A DNA stretch of 64,000 bases, from the NCBI GenBank assembly GCA_947311845.1, contig CAMZMU010000123.1, positions 17,164,785 to 17,228,784 of the forward strand, given 5' to 3'. The stretch is from Poa pratensis. Taxonomy: Eukaryota > Streptophyta > Magnoliopsida > Poales > Poaceae. Position numbers and translations under genes: made by a program. This document shows positions 57,190-64,000 of this stretch, piece by piece (position 1 is the first letter of the stretch; every line of letters begins with the position of its first letter). The notes beneath the pieces were generated by a model. That model was not told the DNA's origin. It did not search any database and saw only the letters and a program-made list of their open reading frames with translations.

Positions 57190-58517
57190 AATGAAAAAAC
57201 CAGTGCACATGGTCTTCATATGACATATACTAACTATTCAAGTTGATAAACAAGGTCAGCATGTATTCAAACGAAGAAATGCACATAAACAATGTGATAT
57301 CTCACACTTTGTCATATGAAATCAAGAGTGAAGTGAGAAGGTTTTGGATTTGAAACACGAAATTTCCCAAAAAACACACCAAAGCTGAGTGACTCCGAAG
57401 GATCCAGGCTCACTTTTTCATTTTTTCATGTTTTAAACTTGTTTAAATCTTGGTCAAACTTAGGTTTGACCGAATTCAAAATAATCATAAAATATTCAAA
57501 AAACATCAAAAAAAAGAAAAACCAGTGCACATGTTCTTAGTTTGTCATATACTAACAACTCCAATTGATAAACAAGGTCTAGATACATTCAAACAAAATA
57601 TGCTTGAATGTGGTGTGAAATCTCAAATCTCAAACTATGAACTCTCATGTGTGAAGAGATGTGGTTTTGGATTTGCAACATGAAATTTTCCAAAAACTCA
57701 CCAAAGCTTTATTTTGGAGTGACTAAGAAGGATCCAGACTTAGTTTTTTATTTTCATGTTTTAAACTTGTTTAAATCTTGGTCAAACTTAGATTTGACCG
57801 AATTCAAAATAATCATAAAATATTCAAAAAACATCAAAAAAATGAAAAACTAGTGCACATATTCTTAGTTTGTCATATACTAACAACTCCAATTGATAAA
57901 CAAGGTCTAGGTACATTCAAACAAAATATGCTTGAATGTGGTGTGAAATCTCAAATCTCAAACTATGAACTCTCATGTGTGAAGAGATGTGGTTTTGGAT
58001 TTGCAACATGAAATTTTCCAAAAACTCACCAAAGCTTCATTTTGGAGTGACTAAGAAGGATCCAGCCTTAGTTTTTCATTTTCATGTTTTAAACTTGTTT
58101 AAATCTTGGTCAAACTTAGGTTTGACCGAATTCAAAATAATCATAAAATATTCAAAAAACATCAAAAAATGAAAAACTAGTGCACATGTTCTTAGTTTGT
58201 CATATACTAACAACTCCAATTGATAAACAAGGTCTAGGTACATTCAAACAAATATGCTTGAATGTGGTGTGAAATCTCAAATCTCAAACTATGAACTCTC
58301 ATGTGTGAAGAGATGTGGTTTTGGATTTGCAACATGAAATTTTCCAAAAACTCACCAAAGCTTCATTTTGGAGTGACTAAGAAGGATCCAGGCTTAGTTT
58401 TTCATTTTCATGTTTTAAACTTGTTTAAATCTTGGTCAAACTTAGGTTTGACCGAATTCAAAATAATCATAAAATATTCAAAAAAACATCAAAAAAAATG
58501 AAAAACCAGCCCACATA
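57190..58517. repeat. Tandem array, about four ~327-bp units
   Basis: The landmark GTGCACAT occurs at 57203, 57525, 57853 and 58180, with a worn fifth start near 58511. Periods are 322, 328, 327 and ~331. Each unit carries ACAAGGTCTAG.TACATTCAA, GAGATGTGGTTTTGGATTTG and AAATCTTGGTCAAACTTAG. The second to fourth units are nearly identical, while the first is more diverged. Short open frames repeat with the unit but show no coding signature. Confidence 0.93.
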
Positions 58518-58814
58518 GTCTTCTTATCTACATAATAGATTTGTAGAACAGTTATTTGGCTGATTTAGACAAGGTCGAAAATAGCTTGCTTAGAAATGAG
58601 GTCGTTTACCCTACCTTTGGAGCTCCTTTTTAGCACTTTTTTCATGAAGGCTCGGATTGACGACCAAGTTAGAACAAACAAGTTTATAGTTTGGAAATCA
58701 ATGCAAATTGTGTTCTATCTATATAGTGTCATTCCCCATGCTCACAATTGGGGTGTATTTTTGTTAGATGGAGGGTTGTAACTATTACCTCCTAATGGTG
58801 GTAGATTTGTCGCA

Positions 58815-58900
58815 AACATGGGCATAGCCTAGTGGCAAGGGTTGATGCCTCCCTTTGCCCACCCAAGTTCGAGTCCCCATGCTCACAATTTGGGTGTTGC
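58815..58900 (+). mobile_element. tRNA-derived SINE-like head
   Basis: A-box-like TAGCCTAGTGGC (58825-58836) and B-box-like GTTCGAGTCCC (58867-58877) lie 31 bp apart, a tRNA-like pol III promoter spacing. CCCCATGCTCACAATT.GGGTG repeats flank it (58734-58755 and 58875-58896). It does not fold as a full tRNA, so it is a SINE-type relic. Confidence 0.5.
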
Positions 58901-58939
58901 ATTTCCTGTTCTAGTCCGGTAGCTCAGTGGGTCGGGCAT

Positions 58940-58970
58940 CTCACTATTATAGAAAATCTATAATAGTGAG
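58940..58970. repeat. Perfect 13-bp hairpin
   Basis: CTCACTATTATAG (58940-58952) and its exact complement (58958-58970) are separated by AAAAT. Confidence 0.9.
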
Positions 58971-59119
58971 TTGTCCCATCCATCGAGATATTGCACTGGG
59001 ACAAAAAAAATTAAATCTTGATTTTTTGTCTTCTCAAAATTCAAATGGGCTCTAAAGGTAGGGTAAACAGCTCCATTCCTAAGCAAGTGTTTTTTTCACC
59101 TTGTCTTAATCAGCCAAAA

Positions 59120-59664
59120 CAAACTCCTAGACTTTTTTTCTATCTATATAGTGTCATTCTGAAGTCTCACTATTTTTTTGAATTAATCTTCATCTAATTT
59201 ATTTTCTTTTGAATAATAATGGTTTATTTGCAAATCAAAAAAAACTCAAGTTTAAAAATGAAAAACTAAACTCAAGTTTAAAAATGAAAATGAAGTAAAA
59301 TTCTAGTGAAATTCTAGTGAAATTCTAGATCTAGGTATTTTATTTCGAATTAAACTGATAAAGAACAAAACCAAGGAAAAAAACTCTAACTGTGCCAGAT
59401 CTAGCACTTTTCTAGGCCCAGTAGCAGTATTCGGCCCGCTAATGTTTTTTCGCTGATTTAATTCACGGGACGCCTTTTAACTTTGGGTTGTGCCACGGCC
59501 CACGTATTAATCCCACTGCGTTGCGTTCCCCTCTCCTATTTATCCACACAAGTGTCGTACCCTAGCTATTCTCACCCACTCCAGATCTGCGCCACTCTCG
59601 CCGCCGGCGACCAAAACCACGCAATCCAGCCCCGCCGCCGCAGATCAAGCCCCGCCGTGCGACG
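59120..59664 (+). other. Upstream region of the orphan gene
   Basis: AT-rich sequence with short repeated AAAATGAAAA and GAAATTCTAGT motifs (59240-59330), then a GC-rising leader. TATTTATCC (59538-59546) is a weak TATA candidate about 120 bp before the ATG at 59665. Confidence 0.4.
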
Positions 59665-60239
59665 ATGATGAGGCGCGGAGGTTCCAGCTCGCGTGGCGAC
59701 CATTCCGGCGGCGGATCTGACGAGGAGCGGAAGCGGAATGGGCGGAAGCGGCCGGCGCACGCCTCTGACCCCGAACGGGCGCGTCGGGTTGCTTTCGACG
59801 GCGGTCGGAAGCGCGGCGCCCGCAACTACACCAACTACGGGATCGCGGCGCCGCCTGCGTACCCCGGCGCGCCGTCGACGAGTACGACCGCCAGATGGAG
59901 ATGGCGGCGGCGGCGCGAGGCAGCCGCTACAAGCCGGGCGGAAGCTCCTCCGGCGCGGGGAGCTCCGCAATTGCACGAGGACCGCTGCCGCCGCCGAAGA
60001 GTGAGGAGGAGGAGCAGCAGGGCTTGGCACCGCGCGCCGGGCGCGTCGGCCTTCTTCCGGGAGACTACGTCGACGACGGCGACTGGGTCACCGCCGAGCT
60101 GATGGAGCGCACCAAGGACGAGCAGCAGCAGCTCGTCGCCCGCCGGCAGATGGAAGAGGAGCTCAACGAGTTCCACTACCGCCATGCTATCGAGGAGTCC
60201 CTCGCCGACATGCCGTGGGGCGCCTCCGACTCCGAGTGA
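59665..60239 (+). pseudogene. Unknown plant gene, intronless, one frameshift
   Basis: I do not recognise this family. The frame from ATG 59665 encodes a Gly/Ser/Arg-rich, basic N-terminus (MMRRGGSSSRGDHSGGGSDE, then NYTNYGIAAPPAYPGAP). Near 59870 it must shift to another frame to continue as VDEYDRQMEMAAAARGSRYK, and then an acidic, helical C-terminus (VTAELMERTKDEQQQL, EEELNEFHYRHAIEESLADM) ending at TGA 60239. The shift fits a one-base deletion. Both halves have codon use typical of GC-rich grass exons, which argues that this was a real gene of about 190 aa. The LTR of a gypsy element begins 42 bp after its stop. Alternatively, only the downstream ATG at 59895 is used, giving a 114-aa protein. 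Confidence 0.5.
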
Positions 60240-60281
60240 GCGGCGCCGCCGCCTCGTCGCCGCCGCACCCCTGGGGCTCAC

Positions 60282-61926
60282 TGATACGTCTCCAACGTAT
60301 CCATAATTTCTGCTGTTCCATGCTTATATTATACCATTTGCTACATGTTTTATATACACTTCATATCACTTTTATGCATTTTCTGGGACTAACCTATTAA
60401 CAAGATGCCACAGTGCCAGTTCCCTGTTTTCTGCTGTTTTTGGTTTCAGAAAGTTACTTCTGGAAATATTCTCGGAATTGCACGAAACAAAAGGCCAAGT
60501 CCCTATTTTTCCAACACGTACACGGAGTCCGAAGGAGAGACGAAGACTCGCCACGAGGTGGCCAAACCACAGGCTGGCGCGGCAGGGGCCCACCGCGCCG
60601 CCTGGTGGTTTGGGCCCCTCGGGGGTCCGCCGACATCGCCCCTTCGCCTATTTATTCCCCGAGACGTGAAAACCCTAAAACACCGAGCCTTTCATCCAGA
60701 ACATATTCGCTGCCGCCGCCGTCGTCAACCCTAACTCGGGGGGTTCTGAAGCTCTTCCCGGCACCCTGCCGGAGAGGGGAATCATCACCGGAGGGCTCTA
60801 CATCGCCATGCCCGCCTCCGGAGTGATGCGTGAGTAGTTCATCCTTGGACTATGGGTCCATAGCAGTAGCTAGATGGTTGTCTTCTCCACTTGTGCCATC
60901 ATGTTTAGATCTTGTGAGCTGCCTATCATGATCAAGATCATCTTATTGTAATGCTACATGTTGTGTTTGCTGGGATCTGACTTATATTGATACCTATGTG
61001 GAGCTGAATATTATATTATCATGTCTATGTCATTTGTGATCTTGCATGCTCTCCGTTACTTGTTGAAGCCTTGGCCAAGTGAATACTTGTGACTCCAAGA
61101 GGGGTATTTATGCATGATAGTTGGGTTCAACCTCTATTTAACCTGGGATAGTGACAGCAAGTTCTAAGGTTGTAGATGTGTTGTTGCCACTAGGGGTAAA
61201 ACAGCAATGCTTTATTCAAGGATGAATGTATTGTTTACATTACGCACATTACTTAATGCAATTGTCTGTTGCTTGCAACTTAATACTGGAAGGGGTACGG
61301 ATGTTAACCGGAAAGTGGACTATTTAGGCATAGATGCATGCTGGATAGCGGTCTATGTACTTTGTCGTAATGCCCAAATGAATCTCATAGTAGACACCAC
61401 AACTCACACATGCATGTTATATGCACTTATCAATTGTCAATTGCCCAGCTGTAATTTGTTTACCCAGCATGTTAGTTATCTTATTGGAGAGACACCACTA
61501 GTGAACTGTGGACCCCGGTCCATTCTTTTACATCTGAAATACAATCTACTGCAATCATTGTTCTCTACTGTTTTATGCAAACAAACATCATCTTCCATAC
61601 GATACGTTTAACCCTTTGTTTTCAGCAAGCCGGTGAGATTGACAACCTCACTGTTAAGTTGGGGCAAAGTAATTTGATTGTGTTGTGCAGGTTCCACGTT
61701 GGCACCGGAATCCCTGGTGTTGCGCCGCACTACACTCCTTCACCAACACCTTCGAAGCAACCTCGTTTTCCTACTGGTTCGATAAACCTTGGTTTCATAC
61801 TGAGGGAAAACTTGCTGCTGCACTCATCATACCTTCCTCTTGGGGTTCCCAACTGACGTGTGACGTACAAGCATTGTTTCTGTGCTGTTGCCGGGGAGAT
61901 ATTCCCTCGTCAACTTAGCGCTAGCA
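60282..61926 (+). repeat. 5' LTR of the Athila-like element
   Basis: 1645 bp. The 3' border ..CGCTAGCA is set by the solo copy at 43263-44370, whose target duplication fixes that end. The likely promoter region is CGCCTATTTATTCC (about 60644-60657). Confidence 0.75.
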
Positions 61927-62011
61927 ACACGTTTTCTGGCGCCGTTGCCGGGGAGATATTCCCTCGTCAACTTAGCGCTAGCAACACGTTTTCTGGCGCC
62001 GTTGCCGGGGA
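61888..62011 (+). repeat. 57-bp tandem duplication containing the primer binding site
   Basis: The unit GTTGCCGGGGAGATATTCCC...CAACACGTTTTCTGGCGCC occurs twice in a row. It creates complete primer sites TGGCGCCGTTGCCGGGGA at 61937-61954 and 61994-62011, and a partial one at about 61883-61898 within the LTR end. Confidence 0.9.
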
Positions 62012-62170
62012 AAACCGAATTGCTTCTGCAAGGGGAGTCTCTCACACCCAATCTCTTTACTTTGTTATTTGTCTTGCTTAGTTTATTTTTATTTAGTCTT
62101 GTTTGCTCTCTTTATCAAAAACACAAAAAAATTAGTTACTTGTTTAATTCGTTTGATTTTGTTTTTCAAA

Positions 62171-64000
62171 ATGAGTACTCCTGAGAACACTAAGTTGTGT
62201 GACTTCACTAGCACAAACAACAATGATTTCATATGCACTCCTATTGCTCCACCTGCTTCTAAGCAGAATTTTATGAAATTAAACCTGCTCTATTAAATCT
62301 TGTTATGAAAGAGCAATTTTCTGGTGTTAGTACTGATGATGCTGCTGCCCATCTTAATAACTTTGTTGAACTTTGTGAAATGCAAAAGTATAAGGATATG
62401 GATGGGGATATTATAAAACTGAAACTTTTTCCTTTCTCCTTGAGAGGAAGAGCTAAAGAATGGTTGCTTTCTTTGCCTAGAAATAGTATTGATTCTTGGA
62501 CAAAATGCAAAGATGCTTTCATAGGGAAATATTATCCTCCTGCTAAGATTATATCCTTGAGAAGTAGCATTATGAATTTTAAACAACTTGATAATGAACA
62601 TGTTGCTCAAGCTTGGGAAAGAATGAAATCTTTGGTGAAGAATTGTCCCACTCATGGACTGACTACTTGGATGATCATCCAAACCTTTTATGCAGGATTA
62701 AATTTTTCCTCAAGGAACTTATTGGATTCAGCCTCTGGAGGAACCTTTATGTCCATCACTTTAGGTGCAGCAACAAAGCTACTTGATGATATGATGATCA
62801 ACTATTCCGAATGGCACACCGAAAGAGCTCCTCAAGGTAAGAAGGTAAATTCTGTTGAAGAAACCTCCTCTTTGAGTGATAAGATTGATGCTATTATGTC
62901 TATGCTTGTGAATGGTAGATCTCATGTTGATCCTAATAATGTTCCTTTAGCTTCATTGGTTGCTCAAGAAGAGCATGTTGATGTAAACTTCATTAAAAAC
63001 AACAACTTCAACAACAATGCTTATAGGAATAATTTTGGTAGCAACAACTATAAGCCTTATCCTTCAAATGGTTATGGCAATTCTTATGGTAATTCCTACA
63101 GCAACAATAGAAGTGTGTCCTCTGATCTTGAAGCTATGCTTAAAGAATTTATTAGCACACAAAAAGCTTTCAATAAAACTGTTGAGGAAAAGTTTGAAAA
63201 AATTGATGATCTTGCTTCTAAAGTTGATAGTCTTGCTCATGATGTTGAAATTCTAAAACTGAAAGTTATGCCTAATGAAGTTAAAGATACTAAGTCATTT
63301 GCTACAGCAAATGCCATCCAAGTTCGAATTGATAATAATATTAGGATGTTGGCTGAATTGCATGCTAGGTGGGAAAAAGAGGAAGAACTTGAAAAAGAGA
63401 ATAGTATAGTTAGAGTTTGTACTATCACCACCACTAGTAATGCTAATGTTTTACATGCTAGTAAGCCTCCTACTATTGATGGTAATGTTATTGGTGTTGG
63501 TAATGTCTCTACTACTTCTGCAAAGCGTTTGAAATTGCCTAAAACTGCTGAAACTTTTTCTGATAAAAGTGCTGAAATTTTTCAAACTATTGGAGACAAT
63601 GGTTCCACCACCATTGACAATAATGATTTTGATTTTGATGATTGTAACATCTCTGAAGTTATTATGTTCTTGCAAAAATTAGCTAGAAGTCCCAATGCTA
63701 GCACTATTAATTTGGCTTTTACAAAGCATATTACAAATGCTCTTTTGCAAGCTAGGGAGGAGAAGTTGAAACTTAAAGCTTCTATTCCTAGGAAATTAGA
63801 AGATGGTTGGGAACCCATCATTAAGGTAAAGGTGAATGATTTTGATTGCAATGCCTTGTGTGATCTTGGTGCAAGTATTTCGGTTTTGCCCAAGAAGCTT
63901 TATGATATTCTTGATTTGCCACCTTTGGAACATTGTTATTTGGATGTTTTTCTCGCTGATAATGCTATGAAGAAACCTTTGGGGCGAGTTAATGATGTTT
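62171..64000 (+). CDS. gag-protease polyprotein of the gypsy element (partial at the right edge)
   Basis: The start MSTPENTKLCDFTSTNNNDF at 62171 is followed by a one-base frame break near 62271. From 62275 a single frame stays open for about 575 codons to the window end. It contains the retrotransposon gag core (LRGRAKEWLLSLPRN, then FIGKYYPPAK), an Asn/Tyr-rich tract (NNNFNNNAYRNNFGSNNY) where many gags have a zinc knuckle, a coiled-coil-like segment, and an aspartic protease active-site motif NALCDLGASISVLP (DLGA variant). This arrangement fits Athila-type gypsy elements. The protein packages element RNA and processes the polyprotein. The frame break would abolish full-length gag unless it is bypassed by frameshifting or is a sequence error. 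Confidence 0.82.

Larger units (their letters stand above)
58557..59119. mobile_element. Fold-back element with ~68-bp inverted arms
   Basis: The left arm (58557-58626) TTGGCTGATTTAGACAAGGT...GTTTACCCTACCTTTGGAGC is complementary to the right arm (59047-59119) with a few mismatches and small indels. The interior holds a tRNA-related segment and a perfect hairpin. No transposase. The superfamily was not determined, and no clear target duplication was found. Confidence 0.65.
60282..64000 (+). mobile_element. Athila-like gypsy retrotransposon, 5' part (continues past the window)
   Basis: The LTR starts TGATACGTCTCCAACGTATC. It is followed by tRNA-Asp-type primer sites, an untranslated leader, and a long gag-protease frame open to the last base. 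RT and integrase should lie beyond the right edge. The left target duplicate is expected to be CTCAC (60277-60281). Confidence 0.88.

Noticed and set aside
57450..58501. Series of short similar open frames
   Set aside because: They repeat with the ~327-bp tandem unit and show no coding bias. Each is a by-product of the array.
58914..58945. Possible tRNA gene around GGTAGCTCAGTGGGTCGGGC
   Set aside because: It has an A-box-like start, but the following sequence forms a simple AT hairpin and there is no T-loop or acceptor stem. It is treated as a tRNA-related relic.
1..64000. Search for CRISPR arrays, operons, phage or plasmid features
   Set aside because: Intron-bearing genes, plant transposons and TATA/splice signals mark this as plant nuclear DNA; none of those prokaryotic features is present.

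Overview
The window looks like nuclear DNA of a grass, most likely tribe Triticeae (wheat, barley, rye or Aegilops). The basis is intron-containing plant genes with GC-rich first exons, plus dense nested Stowaway, Tourist, hAT and Mutator-like elements, Helitrons, LINEs and gypsy-type LTR retrotransposons with a tRNA-Asp-type primer site. The tribe is inferred from the look of the repeats, not from a database search.

Layout. 1-8.4 kb: the 5' six exons of a starch synthase IIb gene (minus strand). The intron between exons 3 and 4 is swollen by two head-to-tail Helitrons, and exon 1 carries an apparent frameshift. 8.4-20.5 kb: MITEs, a three-level nest (MULE-type element > solo LTR > solo LTR, each with its own target-site duplication), AT-rich unassigned DNA and another Helitron. 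21.8-23.8 kb: a complete three-exon geranylgeranyl reductase gene (CHLP, plus strand), the one clearly intact housekeeping gene. 24.3-53.8 kb: three RWP-RK (RKD-like) genes, all on the minus strand. Two of them (30.6 and 52.4 kb) form a roughly 2 kb segmental duplication now separated by about 20 kb of transposons. 33-52 kb: LINE remnants, a 6 kb non-autonomous LTR retrotransposon with perfect termini, solo or truncated LTRs, and a 3 kb Helitron that carries a host gene fragment and sits inside a LINE. 54-60 kb: a small Helitron, a broken 3'-5' exonuclease gene, a ~327-bp tandem array, a fold-back structure and a frameshifted orphan gene. 60.3-64 kb: the 5' LTR, duplicated primer site and gag-protease region of an Athila-like gypsy element that leaves the window.

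The genes do not form a pathway. CHLP supplies the phytyl chain for chlorophyll and tocopherol, the starch synthase acts in plastid glucan elongation, and the RWP-RK proteins are putative transcription factors. I see no CRISPR array, operon, rRNA gene or intact tRNA gene, and nothing that clearly amounts to a new biological system. The most unusual observations are the RWP-RK cluster with a different signature-motif change in each copy, the primer-site copies inside LTR ends, the Helitron dimer inside a starch synthase intron, and the exactly delimited Helitron in a LINE.
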